64,000 bases of DNA from Pelagibacteraceae bacterium AG-359-E06 (GTDB lineage: Bacteria > Pseudomonadota > Alphaproteobacteria > Pelagibacterales > Pelagibacteraceae). The notes below the pieces were generated by a model. It saw only the letters and a list, made by a program, of their open reading frames with translations. It ran no database searches and was not told the origin of the DNA. Location of the stretch: the NCBI GenBank assembly GCA_003280495.1, contig QCET01000002.1, forward strand, positions 1 through 64,000. Reading direction: 5' to 3'. A program made the position numbers and the translations under genes. This document shows positions 52,419-60,916 of the stretch, in pieces (position 1 is the first letter of the stretch; each line of letters begins with the position of its first letter).

Positions 52419-53923
52419 TGCAAGAAGTTTTAGTTAAAGTTTATCCATCGAAAGCAAAATTAAAAAAAGAAGATCAATTAGCTTGGAAAATAGCTGAGAT
52501 AGCATCTGATAAAGCACCACTTGACGATGATGCAGTTGAAATGGTGATCAATCGTATAATAGATAATGCTTCTGTAGCTATAGCTTCTTTTGGACGTAGA
52601 CCTGTTACTACGGCTCGAGAAATGGCTTTGGCTCACCCTAGAAAAAAGGGTGCAACTATATTTGGAATTAATTCAAAAAAAAAATTTGATTGTGAATGGG
52701 CCGCATGGGCAAATGGAACCGCAGTTAGAGAATTAGATTTTCATGACACTTTTTTGGCTGCAGACTATTCTCATCCTGCTGATAATATTCCACCCATTCT
52801 TGCGGTTGCGCAACAGTCAGGCTGTGACGGAAAATCATTAATAAAAGGAATATTAACTGGATATGAAGTTCAAGTGAATTTAGTAAAAGGAATATGTTTG
52901 CATGAACACAAAATTGATCATATAGCTCATTTAGGACCAAGCGCGGCAGCTGGTATTGGCACTTTACTTTCGTTAAAGACTGAGCAAATTTATCAAGCTG
53001 TACAGCAAGCATTACATGTTACGGTATCAACCAGGCAATCGAGGAAAGGTGAAATTTCATCTTGGAAAGCTTTCGCGCCAGCTCACGCTGGTAAATTAGC
53101 AATCGAAGCTGTTGACAGGGTGATGAGAGGTGAGGGAGCTCCAAGTCCTATTTATGAAGGTGAAGATAGCATCATTGCTTACGTTCTATCAGGCCCACAA
53201 GCAGAATATAGAGTACCATTACCGAATTTAAACGAGCCAAAGAAAGCAATTTTAGAAACATATACTAAAGAACATTCAGCAGAGTATCAAGCTCAAGCAT
53301 TAATTGATCTTGCAATAAGTCTTAATAAAGAAATAAAAGATTTTTCAAATGTAAAGAATATTGATTTGCATACAAGTCATCATACACACAATGTAATTGG
53401 AACAGGCGCAAATGATCCACAAAAAATGGATCCAAAGGCAAGTCGCGAAACTTTAGATCACTCGATAATGTATATTTTAGCTGTGGCGCTTGAGGATGGG
53501 AAATGGCATCACATAAATTCTTATACTTCTAAAAGAGCAAACAAACCTTCTACAATTAATCTTTGGCAAAAAATAAAAACATTTGAAGATTCAGAATGGA
53601 CAAATAAATATCACGATCCAGACCCAACTAAGAGGTGTTTTGGAGGTAAGATAACAATTAATTTTAATGATGGTTCAGTAATTTCAAGAGAACTTGAAAT
53701 TGCTAATGCAAACCCTAATGGAAAAAAGCCCTTTAAAAGGCAGAATTATATTGAAAAATTTAAAACATTAACTGACGGGTTGATAAAAGAAACTGAAAGT
53801 AAAAGATTTTTAAAACAAGTGCAAGATTTACATAAATTAAAAAAAGGCGAGCTTTACAAACTAAATATAGAGGTAAAAAGCAAATTTAATAAAAAGATAA
53901 AGAAAAATAAAACTATTTTTTAA
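52418..53923 (+). CDS. prpD: MmgE/PrpD-family dehydratase (2-methylcitrate dehydratase-like)
   Basis: PrpD dehydrates 2-methylcitrate in the methylcitrate cycle, which consumes propionyl-CoA. The 501-residue protein starts at GTG 52418, overlapping the acnA stop as TAGTG. The family features are VNRI-like [21 protein letters not shown], the [15 protein letters not shown] segment, [14 protein letters not shown] and the [15 protein letters not shown] region. Co-transcription with acnA suggests an aconitase step on the same intermediate, since 2-methylaconitate must be rehydrated. No prpB or prpC is in the window, so a general MmgE role is possible. Confidence 0.87.
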   Translation: MQEVLVKVYPSKAKLKKEDQLAWKIAEIASDKAPLDDDAVEMVINRIIDNASVAIASFGRRPVTTAREMALAHPRKKGATIFGINSKKKFDCEWAAWANGTAVRELDFHDTFLAADYSHPADNIPPILAVAQQSGCDGKSLIKGILTGYEVQVNLVKGICLHEHKIDHIAHLGPSAAAGIGTLLSLKTEQIYQAVQQALHVTVSTRQSRKGEISSWKAFAPAHAGKLAIEAVDRVMRGEGAPSPIYEGEDSIIAYVLSGPQAEYRVPLPNLNEPKKAILETYTKEHSAEYQAQALIDLAISLNKEIKDFSNVKNIDLHTSHHTHNVIGTGANDPQKMDPKASRETLDHSIMYILAVALEDGKWHHINSYTSKRANKPSTINLWQKIKTFEDSEWTNKYHDPDPTKRCFGGKITINFNDGSVISRELEIANANPNGKKPFKRQNYIEKFKTLTDGLIKETESKRFLKQVQDLHKLKKGELYKLNIEVKSKFNKKIKKNKTIF

Positions 53924-54362
53924 TCTGAATTTGTTGTCCCTCTAACCACTTAGCATCTTCACCTTTATAATGTTCTTTTTTCCATATCGGTGTCTTTTTT
54001 TTTATCTCTTCTATTATAAATCTTGAGAACTCGTAAACTTGACTTCGGTGTTTGCAAGCGACCGCGATAATAATAGATATTCCACCCAATGGTACATAAC
54101 CTTTAACGTGTTCGACAAAAGCCACAGGATGTTCAAGCTTTAATTTTTTAATAGCATCTTCATAAATTTCTTTAAAACTTTTTTTTACCATCTTGTCATG
54201 TGAGTCATAAGTAATACCAGTGACTTCTTTTTCATTGTTCATGTCTCTAACTGTACCAATAAAAAATAATGAAGCACCGCACTTATGAGACTCTATGAAA
54301 TCTGTAGCTCTTTCTAAAGAGATTTTACTTATCTTCAAATTTACAACATCACAGTGAAACAT
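53913..54362 (-). CDS. moaE: Molybdopterin synthase catalytic subunit
   Basis: MoaE, with MoaD, inserts two sulfurs into precursor Z to form molybdopterin. The 149-residue protein has the [14 protein letters not shown] segment, [15 protein letters not shown], the [24 protein letters not shown] block and the late catalytic-lysine region [14 protein letters not shown]. It is the last gene of the Moco operon; its start overlaps the moaD stop by 1 base. Its stop overlaps the convergent prpD end by 11 bases. Confidence 0.94.
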   Translation of the reverse strand: MFHCDVVNLKISKISLERATDFIESHKCGASLFFIGTVRDMNNEKEVTGITYDSHDKMVKKSFKEIYEDAIKKLKLEHPVAFVEHVKGYVPLGGISIIIAVACKHRSQVYEFSRFIIEEIKKKTPIWKKEHYKGEDAKWLEGQQIQIKK

Positions 54363-54631
54363 TAACCTCCTCCTATTGGTGGAATAATTGCCAATTTTTG
54401 ATCTTTATTTAATTTATAATTATCTTCAACAATTTCGTTATCTTCTGAGCTAAAAGCAGATTTTTTCACTACTTCTAAATAATTATTATTTTTAGGAAAT
54501 TCATTTTTAATCATTTGCTCTAATTTAATTCTTAAATCCTTAACCGTTATTTCATTATCAAATTCAAAATGTAAAAATTCGTCTTTACTAAACTCTTTAC
54601 TCATTCCAAATAACTCTAACTTAATAATCAT
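54362..54631 (-). CDS. moaD: Molybdopterin synthase sulfur-carrier subunit
   Basis: MoaD is the ubiquitin-like sulfur carrier of molybdopterin synthase. The 89-residue protein has a beta-grasp pattern and ends in IIPPIGGG, which supplies the C-terminal Gly-Gly needed for thiocarboxylation. It is between moeA (11-base overlap) and moaE (1-base overlap) in one operon. The length and terminal motif are normal for the family. Confidence 0.92.
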   Translation of the reverse strand: MIIKLELFGMSKEFSKDEFLHFEFDNEITVKDLRIKLEQMIKNEFPKNNNYLEVVKKSAFSSEDNEIVEDNYKLNKDQKLAIIPPIGGG

Positions 54632-55784
54632 AATAATCTACTCGAGATCCTTTTTTTACAATACTTTTTTTTTGACTCAATTTAATCCAACAATTTGCAT
54701 TTACTAAGCTTTTTATTCTAAAAGATTCCTGGCCACTTAAAATTTTGAGAGTTTTATTATTTGTTATGCCCCTTAAAAATAGAGTTAAATTTTTATTTTT
54801 TTTATAATTTTGTAGCATGCGTCCATTTTTTAATTTTAAGATTTTGCTTTGTAGTTTTAACAATAAAGGCGTAATTAAAAAGTGAAACCCCACAATTGTA
54901 GAAATTGGATTACCAGGTAAACCAAAATAGTAACTACTTTTTTTAATTGCAAATAAAGTTGGCCGACCAGGTTTCATCAAAATTTTATGAAAAATTACCT
55001 TAAACTTATTTTTTTTAAGCACTTGAGGAATGAAATCTTTGTGTCCTGCAGATACTCCTCCAGTTGATATTATAATCACATTTTTTATTTTTTGAATTTT
55101 TCTAATTTTACTGTGTAGCTGTTTAACATTATCTTTTAAAATACCAAGATATATAAATTTAAAATTCAGCCTCTCACTAAATGATTTTATATATTCTGGT
55201 ATAGAATTAATGACTTTATCATTAATTTTTACGTTATCTATAATTTCATTACCTGTGCAAAATAAAATTATAGTTGGTTTTTGATAAACTTTAATATTTT
55301 TGATTCCAAGAGATTTTAAAGCTAAAAGATCTGGAGCAGTAATAGTAGTATTTTTTTTTAAAATAATCTGTCCTTTTTTGTAATCACTGCCAATTTTTCG
55401 AACATTTGTATTTTTGCTAATTTTTTTTTTTAATTTTACTGCTCCTTTTTCAATTTGCAGATTTTCATATGGCATCATACAGTCATATGGATGAAATATC
55501 TTTGCGCCTGTACTAATTTTATAACAACAATTTTTTTTGTATTTAATTTTATTTTTTTGACCCGCTGAAGTTGCGCCTAAAATTTTAAAACTTTTATTAG
55601 ATACTGTATCAGATGATTTAAATGCAAATCCATCGAGTAAACTATTATTAAAAAAAGGGTTATTTTTTTTTGAATTAATATTTCTTACACAAACATGTTG
55701 TAAAGACTTCTCGACTTTTACAATACTCGTTTTCTTACGAGCAAAATTTAATACTCTTTTCAAAGCAGCTGAGTAAGTTAACAT
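54621..55784 (-). CDS. moeA: Molybdopterin molybdotransferase MoeA
   Basis: MoeA inserts molybdate into adenylylated molybdopterin. The 387-residue protein shows the family segments: NNSLLDGFAFKS, AGQ and the ISTGAKIFHPYDCMMPYEN block. The central KSLGIKNIKVYQKPTIILFCTGNEI is followed by STGGVSAGHKDFIPQVL, KPGRPTLFAIKKS and YFGLPGNPISTIVGF. The C-terminal domain is short but present. It overlaps moaD by 11 bases and lies one base from moaC. Similar length and order occur in other alphaproteobacterial Moco operons. Confidence 0.93.
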   Translation of the reverse strand: MLTYSAALKRVLNFARKKTSIVKVEKSLQHVCVRNINSKKNNPFFNNSLLDGFAFKSSDTVSNKSFKILGATSAGQKNKIKYKKNCCYKISTGAKIFHPYDCMMPYENLQIEKGAVKLKKKISKNTNVRKIGSDYKKGQIILKKNTTITAPDLLALKSLGIKNIKVYQKPTIILFCTGNEIIDNVKINDKVINSIPEYIKSFSERLNFKFIYLGILKDNVKQLHSKIRKIQKIKNVIIISTGGVSAGHKDFIPQVLKKNKFKVIFHKILMKPGRPTLFAIKKSSYYFGLPGNPISTIVGFHFLITPLLLKLQSKILKLKNGRMLQNYKKNKNLTLFLRGITNNKTLKILSGQESFRIKSLVNANCWIKLSQKKSIVKKGSRVDYYDY

Positions 55785-55785
55785 T

Positions 55786-56328
55786 TTACTTTAAATGAGA
55801 TAGAAATTCTGGAAGACCGTTGGGGTTTAGCCATAATCCACTTTTGCCACCTTGTTTTACTAGTAGTCTGATTTCTTCTATAGACAAGTCTGGATTTACA
55901 ATTTTACTTAAATCGTAAATAGTTATTAGAGCAGCATTTACACCCATAATAGCTTCCATCTCTACACCTGTTTTTGCGTGTGCGGATACTAAACAATAAA
56001 CTTCCAAGGAATAATTACTTTTATTTAAAACTATTTTAATCGAAGAATGCTCAATTGATAATGGATGACACAAAGGAATTAAATCGCTTGTTTTTTTAAC
56101 GCCCAATAAACCTCCAACTTCTGCCAAACTAATAGGATCACCTTTTGGCATATTTTGATTTTCAATTAAATTAAAAACTTTTGAACCGACTATTATTGAT
56201 CCACATGCTAAGGCTCTCCTAAGCGTAACTTTTTTGTCAGAAACATCTATCATGTTGTATGATTTTTCTTCAAACAACTCTTTAGTCCAATCTTTAAGAT
56301 CTTCCTTTGTTACAATTTTTAATTTCAA
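55786..56328 (-). CDS. moaC: Cyclic pyranopterin monophosphate synthase
   Basis: MoaC converts the MoaA product to cyclic pyranopterin monophosphate. The 180-residue protein has MIDVSDKKVTLRRALACGSI near the N-terminus, IPLCHPLSIEHSSIKI with the conserved His, and the family block AHAKTGVEMEAIMGVNAALITIYDLSKIV. A Lys in VKQGGKSGLW completes the active site. It is one base from moaA and one base from moeA, in the same direction, as an operon. Confidence 0.95.
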   Translation of the reverse strand: MKLKIVTKEDLKDWTKELFEEKSYNMIDVSDKKVTLRRALACGSIIVGSKVFNLIENQNMPKGDPISLAEVGGLLGVKKTSDLIPLCHPLSIEHSSIKIVLNKSNYSLEVYCLVSAHAKTGVEMEAIMGVNAALITIYDLSKIVNPDLSIEEIRLLVKQGGKSGLWLNPNGLPEFLSHLK

Positions 56329-56329
56329 A

Positions 56330-57367
56330 CTAACCTCCTATTGAAGCTAAATGCGGGGTTGCTCCTGTATCTCCGAGTTCAAGATAGTGAGATTCTTTTT
56401 TAAATCTTAACTGAGTTAGAATTAAGTTTAACAACTCTTTTTTCTGCGAAGCATCTTTTAATAAGGGTCTTAAACTAACTCCAGTATTACCAAATAGACA
56501 AAGTCTTAATTCACCCTTTGCGGTCACTCTTAACCTGTTGCAACTTTTGCAAAAATCTTTTGAGTAAGGCGCAATAATACCGAATTTACCTTTTGAACTT
56601 GGATTTACATAATTTATTGAAGGCCCTGCATCACTTACTCTATCTATAGAATTCCATTTATTTTTAATAAGATAATCTTTAAATATTTTTGATGGTACAT
56701 GGTATTTATTAAAATAATTCAAATTATCTCCAGTTTGCATTAATTCTATATACCTAAAGTCAATTTTCTTTTTGTTTATAAAATCTGACCAAGCATCAAA
56801 ATCTCTTTCAGTGTCATTCACTCCTTTTAATAACACAGCATTTATTTTAATATTCGTAAAACCTTTGCTTTGTAAAATATCAATTCCCTCAAGAATTTGT
56901 TTTAATTTGTCATGACCTGTTACTTCTTTAAAGGTTTGAGAATTTAAGCTATCAATACTAATATTAATCCCGTTAATTTTTGTATCGACTATTTGTTCTG
57001 CTATTTTATTTAATTTATAGCCATTTGTTGTAATTACCACATTGTGAATATTTTTTTTATTTTTTATTATCTTAATTATATCAAAGAAATCTTTTCGTAC
57101 GGTCGGTTCACCACCAGTTATTCTAATTTTAGATACGCCTAAATCAGATAAAGCATCAACAAGATTGTTAATTTCACTAATGTCTAAAAACCCGGGTGCA
57201 TTTGAAGGTTTAAAATAACCATTAGGCAAGCAATAGCCGCACTTAAAATTACAAACATCAGTAATTGAAAGCCGAATATATGGAAACGATCTCCCGAAAT
57301 TGTCCCTCAATTTTTCCATTGAGGACAGAGTATCACTATTAAGTATTATTGGAACATTTTTATTCAA
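56330..57367 (-). CDS. moaA: GTP 3',8-cyclase
   Basis: MoaA is the radical SAM enzyme that starts molybdenum cofactor synthesis from GTP. The 345-residue protein has the N-terminal cluster C39-x3-C43-x2-C46 (DVCNFKCGYC) and the GGEPTVRKD segment. The second cluster is at C273-x2-C276 and C290 near the C-terminus (KSCNRLRVTAKGELRLCLFG). It ends in SIGG, the two glycines needed for activity. It is the first gene of the moaA-moaC-moeA-moaD-moaE operon and is divergent from the sulfite dehydrogenase gene. Confidence 0.97.
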   Translation of the reverse strand: MNKNVPIILNSDTLSSMEKLRDNFGRSFPYIRLSITDVCNFKCGYCLPNGYFKPSNAPGFLDISEINNLVDALSDLGVSKIRITGGEPTVRKDFFDIIKIIKNKKNIHNVVITTNGYKLNKIAEQIVDTKINGINISIDSLNSQTFKEVTGHDKLKQILEGIDILQSKGFTNIKINAVLLKGVNDTERDFDAWSDFINKKKIDFRYIELMQTGDNLNYFNKYHVPSKIFKDYLIKNKWNSIDRVSDAGPSINYVNPSSKGKFGIIAPYSKDFCKSCNRLRVTAKGELRLCLFGNTGVSLRPLLKDASQKKELLNLILTQLRFKKESHYLELGDTGATPHLASIGG

Positions 57368-57450
57368 CTAAAAATTGATAATGCAAAATACAACCAATAG
57401 TAGATACCAAGATATTTTAATTGCATATATTATGTTGCTTAGCAAAAACA

Positions 57451-57457
57451 GGAGGGG
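57451..57457 (+). promoter_or_regulatory. Strong Shine-Dalgarno site of the sulfite dehydrogenase gene
   Basis: GGAGGGG at 57451-57457 is the strongest ribosome-binding site seen in this AT-rich window. It fixes the start at ATG 57460, a few bases downstream, rather than the in-frame upstream codon at 57421. Confidence 0.75.
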
Positions 57458-57459
57458 TT

Positions 57460-58668
57460 ATGAAAAAAAGAAAAAGTAATATTAATCCTAGTAGAAGAAA
57501 ATTTTTAACTGGTTCGGCTACAGTTGCTGGAGTTGCGGCAGCTAGTGCATTAGTTCCAATTAAAGTTTCTTATGCAAATCATACTGCCAGCGATGCTAAA
57601 GGTTTACCAGGCTTTATTAAGTGGAAAAAAAGATCTTCATTGATCATTCACTCAGATAAAACAATGGAGACACATAGAGAAGCTATTGGTTCAAGTGTGA
57701 TAACGCCTATTAGACATATATATATTAGAAATAACATGCCAACAATGACTGATGCTCAAATTGGTAAAAAATCTCAATGGAAACTAAAAGTTGAAGGTGT
57801 AAAAAATCCTAAAACATTTACTCTGTCACAACTACAAAATCTTGGAAGAACTACAATGGCAACTGTTCTACAATGTTCAGGTAATGGTAGAGGTTTCTTT
57901 CCTCATAAACCAAGAGGCTCTCAGTGGAAAACTGGAGCAGCTGCTTGTGTAATGTGGACAGGTATTCCATTATCAACTGTAATAAAAGCTTGTGGCGGAT
58001 TATCAGGTGGTGCAAAATATGTTACTGCAACTGGTTCTGATATGCCATCAAATCTTGATCCCAAAAAAGCTTTAGTTGAAAGATCAGTACCAGTTAAAGT
58101 TAAAAAGGATGCGATGCTCGCTTGGGAAATGAACGGTGTAGCATTACCTAATGCACATGGAGGACCATTACGTTTCATTCCACCAGGATACTTCGGAATT
58201 AATAACGTAAAGCATTGTGGTAAAATTGCATTCACAAAAGATCAATCACAAGTGAAATATATGAAAAAAAGTTATAGAATTTCACCGATTGGAAAAAAAG
58301 GATCACAATACCCAAGTTGTTGGGAAATGCCAGTCAAATCATGGATCACTTCACCAATGAAAAGATCTTCTTCAGGAAATGTAAGTATTTCTGGAGTAGC
58401 ATTTGGTGGCACAAGAAAAGTATCCAGTGTTTCCGTATCAACTGACGGCGGTAAAAATTGGAAAAAAGCTAAACTTATAGGTCCAGATCTGGGTAAATTT
58501 GCATGGAGACAATTTGTATTTAATGCAAAATTAAAACCAGGGAAATATAATATCGCAAGCAAAGCTTCAGCTGGTGGAAAATCTCAACCAAAATTGAGAA
58601 TGGAAAACAGAAGAGGTTACGCCCATAACGGTTGGAGAGACCATAGCTTAAATATTAGTGTCAGCTAA
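57460..58668 (+). CDS. Tat-exported sulfite dehydrogenase-like molybdoenzyme (SorA/SoxC type)
   Basis: The enzyme would oxidise sulfite or a related sulfur substrate in the periplasm using a molybdopterin cofactor. It starts at ATG 57460 (402 residues), after the strong SD site. The signal has the twin-arginine motif NPSRRKFLTG and ends at VSYA. The oxidoreductase domain has LQCSGNGRG with Cys139 as the expected molybdenum ligand. The C-terminal dimerisation domain includes SVSTDGGKNWKKAKL and FVFNAKLKPGKYNIASKASA. The cytochrome c gene overlaps its stop by 11 bases. SorA and SoxC types cannot be separated by eye. Confidence 0.88.
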   Translation: MKKRKSNINPSRRKFLTGSATVAGVAAASALVPIKVSYANHTASDAKGLPGFIKWKKRSSLIIHSDKTMETHREAIGSSVITPIRHIYIRNNMPTMTDAQIGKKSQWKLKVEGVKNPKTFTLSQLQNLGRTTMATVLQCSGNGRGFFPHKPRGSQWKTGAAACVMWTGIPLSTVIKACGGLSGGAKYVTATGSDMPSNLDPKKALVERSVPVKVKKDAMLAWEMNGVALPNAHGGPLRFIPPGYFGINNVKHCGKIAFTKDQSQVKYMKKSYRISPIGKKGSQYPSCWEMPVKSWITSPMKRSSSGNVSISGVAFGGTRKVSSVSVSTDGGKNWKKAKLIGPDLGKFAWRQFVFNAKLKPGKYNIASKASAGGKSQPKLRMENRRGYAHNGWRDHSLNISVS

Positions 58669-58972
58669 TTTTTATAAAATATTAACAATCTTAGTTTTGT
58701 TCTCGTCGGCAGCAATTGCCGACGAGAATGCTAAAGGAATGAAGCTTTTCAATGAGAAAGCTATGTGTGCTACATGCCACACCATGAAAGCCGCTGGTTC
58801 TAAAGGAAATGTAGGACCGAATCTCGACACATTAAAACCGACCGTTGCTCAAGTAAAAGATATTGTAACTCACGGATTAGGCGCCATGCCTGCTTTTGGC
58901 GAGGATGGATTGCTAACACCAGAAGAAATTGATACTGTGTCAATTTATGTTGCCAAAAACGCAGGAAAGTAG
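58658..58972 (+). CDS. Small c-type cytochrome (electron acceptor of the sulfite dehydrogenase)
   Basis: The 104-residue protein has a signal peptide (about residues 1-21) and one haem site CATCH at residues 37-41, with Met77 in GLGAMPAF as the distal ligand. The GTG start at 58658 lies inside the end of the molybdoenzyme gene, giving translational coupling. The pairing resembles SorA-SorB. It is probably the electron acceptor that passes electrons towards the respiratory chain, by inference from context. Confidence 0.9.
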   Translation: MSANFYKILTILVLFSSAAIADENAKGMKLFNEKAMCATCHTMKAAGSKGNVGPNLDTLKPTVAQVKDIVTHGLGAMPAFGEDGLLTPEEIDTVSIYVAKNAGK

Positions 58973-58984
58973 GTATAAGAGATT

Positions 58985-59185
58985 ATGATTGATTTTCTAA
59001 ATATGGATGGTTATGGAATATATATTTGGCCGGCATACGCTATTGCGTTTAGTTTAATTTCATTTTTATATTTTAGATCTATTAAGCAGCTTAAAAAACT
59101 TGAAAAAGAAATTCAGGCCCTTGAACAAAAAGCTGCAGCGGAGAAAATTAAAACCGCAAGAAACTCTATAAGTCAAACTGCTTAA
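58985..59185 (+). CDS. CcmD-like haem exporter subunit
   Basis: The 66-residue protein begins MIDFLNMDGYGIYIWPAYAI, close to the CcmD pattern of Gly-Tyr plus a Trp-Pro-x-Tyr in front of one membrane segment. The C-terminal half is a charged Lys/Glu/Gln-rich helix. CcmD helps release holo-CcmE in cytochrome c maturation. Other ccm genes are not in this window, so it stands apart from them. It lies 12 bases after the cytochrome c gene and overlaps the end of the convergent exporter gene by 4 bases. Confidence 0.72.
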   Translation: MIDFLNMDGYGIYIWPAYAIAFSLISFLYFRSIKQLKKLEKEIQALEQKAAAEKIKTARNSISQTA

Positions 59186-59922
59186 AAAATCTTAAATCCA
59201 ATTCTTAAGGCTACAGCAATAACTAATACCGATGTTATCATTGCTAATATTCTTGTCGGAATTATTTTAATACTTAAATAGTTTCCTATTTGACCACCAA
59301 TAAATACGGCTAAAAATAAATACCAAAAATTAAATATTTCATTGATTATTCCATACTTAGTTAATTGACCAAATATTCCTGATACTGAATTGATAAGAAT
59401 AAATATTGATGCAGAAGTTATTATGATTTTAGGTCTTTCAGCTCTAAGCAGGAATAAAATTGGGCTTAAAAATATACCACCTCCTATTCCGACAATACCA
59501 GATATAAATCCTAAAATTGATCCTATGATAAAGCAAATAAATTTAGGTAACGACCTATAATTTTCAATATTGTCGTCGTAAGTTTTAAAATTAAACAAAA
59601 TTAAAACACCTGCTATCAATAAAACTGTAAATAGTAATAATTCGAAAATATATTTATCGATTAATAGTGTTCCACCAAAATAAGCGAATGGAATTGAGCC
59701 AACTAAAAAAGGTGCTAAAAAATTTATATTGTAGTTGCCCCTTCTAATATAATTAAAACAATTTCCTGAAACAACAATGATATTACACATTAAAGCTATT
59801 ACGGGAAAAATTGCATAGGAGATACCCCATAGAAGCATTAAAGCCAGGTAAGTAGAGCCACCTCCAAAGCCAACGCTGGAATAGATTATTGAAGTTATGA
59901 AAAACAATAAAGCTAAATTCAT
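59182..59922 (-). CDS. TauE/SafE-family sulfite exporter-like membrane protein
   Basis: The 246-residue protein has about eight membrane segments and the family motifs GFGGGSTYLALMLLWG, GSILGFISGIVGIGGGIFLSPIL and GGQIGNYLSIKIIP. TauE/SafE proteins export sulfite, sulfoacetate or related sulfur anions. It lies convergent with a sulfite dehydrogenase module, which supports a role in moving sulfite or a related compound to the periplasm; the direction is inferred. It is divergent from moaB with a 54-base gap. Confidence 0.88.
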   Translation of the reverse strand: MNLALLFFITSIIYSSVGFGGGSTYLALMLLWGISYAIFPVIALMCNIIVVSGNCFNYIRRGNYNINFLAPFLVGSIPFAYFGGTLLIDKYIFELLLFTVLLIAGVLILFNFKTYDDNIENYRSLPKFICFIIGSILGFISGIVGIGGGIFLSPILFLLRAERPKIIITSASIFILINSVSGIFGQLTKYGIINEIFNFWYLFLAVFIGGQIGNYLSIKIIPTRILAMITSVLVIAVALRIGFKIF

Positions 59923-59976
59923 ATATAAACTATTGTTAAAAATTATATCTCACTATATAAAATAAGCACTCACTAA

Positions 59977-60504
59977 ATGCCTATAGATAGTCAAAAAGAA
60001 TTTAAACCAATAAATATATCTGTATTAACTATTTCAGACACTAGAACTGAAGCGACTGACAAATCAGGTCAAATTTTAGCAAATAAAATTAAGGAGAAAG
60101 GTCATGGCCTCAAGCATAAAGAAATAGTTATTGATGATAAAGAAATAATTAAATCTAAAATTCAAGAGTGGTGCAATATTAAAGATGTTGATGTAATTAT
60201 TGCAACGGGTGGGACTGGCTTAACTGGAAGAGACACAACCCCAGAAGCACTAGATGAAATTAAAGATAAAGAAATACCAGGTTTTGGAGAATTATTTAGA
60301 CTAATAAGTTATAAAAAAATCGGAGCTTCTACAATTCAATCAAGGGCAATGGCAGTATTAGTTAATGGTAAATATATTTTTGCACTTCCAGGATCGAGCG
60401 GTGCAGTTGCTGATGCTTGGGAGGAAATTTTAAAATATCAGCTGGATTCAAGATTTAAACCTTGTAATTTTATAGACTTAATACCTCGACTTAAAGAAAA
60501 ATAG
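59977..60504 (+). CDS. moaB: Molybdenum cofactor biosynthesis protein MoaB
   Basis: MoaB is thought to adenylylate molybdopterin (like MogA) so that MoeA can insert molybdenum. The 175-residue protein has ISVLTISDTRTEATDKSG near the start, the binding motif IIATGGTGLTGRDTTPEAL, and the FALPGSSGAVADAWEEIL block typical of the MoaB/MogA fold. It is on the plus strand beyond the exporter gene, separate from the main Moco operon. Its stop lies 5 bases before the convergent zur stop. Confidence 0.93.
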   Translation: MPIDSQKEFKPINISVLTISDTRTEATDKSGQILANKIKEKGHGLKHKEIVIDDKEIIKSKIQEWCNIKDVDVIIATGGTGLTGRDTTPEALDEIKDKEIPGFGELFRLISYKKIGASTIQSRAMAVLVNGKYIFALPGSSGAVADAWEEILKYQLDSRFKPCNFIDLIPRLKEK

Positions 60505-60509
60505 AAAAT

Positions 60510-60908
60510 TTATAATTTACACCTTTTGCATAACCCGTAAAATTCTAAATTATATTTTTCATATTTCATTCCGGTATTGTCTTGAAAATTTGTTAAATAA
60601 GTTGAAAGCTTTGAATTCATTATTTCTGTTATTTTTTGACATTTTTTACAAATTGAAAATGCTGTTGCTTTTGAGGTCTCGCATTCTGAATTCTTACAAT
60701 CAACAAATGCATTTTTGCTTTCTATTTTATGTATTACTCCCAGTTCTACCAATTTTTCTAATGCTCTGTAGACCTGCGGGGGAGCGTTAATACCTTTTTT
60801 TTTAACACTCGATAAAATAGAATACGCCTTTAATGGTTTTTTGGCTTTTCTAATCGTTTCTAAGACTATCTGTTGATTTTTACTTAAGTTAACTTGTTTA
60901 TGCTTCAT
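60510..60908 (-). CDS. zur: Zinc uptake regulator Zur (Fur family)
   Basis: This zinc-responsive repressor would control the adjacent zinc-uptake genes. The 132-residue protein has a winged helix with APPQVYRALEKLVELGVIHKI. The dimer-domain structural zinc site is C87-x2-C90 and C127-x2-C130. The regulatory His residues are sparse, but C71 and C76 may contribute. It is the third gene of znuC-znuB-zur on the minus strand, 8 bases after znuB. Two palindromes over the znuA promoter match the Zur box. The choice of Zur over Fur rests on this neighbourhood. Confidence 0.9.
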   Translation of the reverse strand: MKHKQVNLSKNQQIVLETIRKAKKPLKAYSILSSVKKKGINAPPQVYRALEKLVELGVIHKIESKNAFVDCKNSECETSKATAFSICKKCQKITEIMNSKLSTYLTNFQDNTGMKYEKYNLEFYGLCKRCKL

Positions 60909-60916
60909 AATATAAA

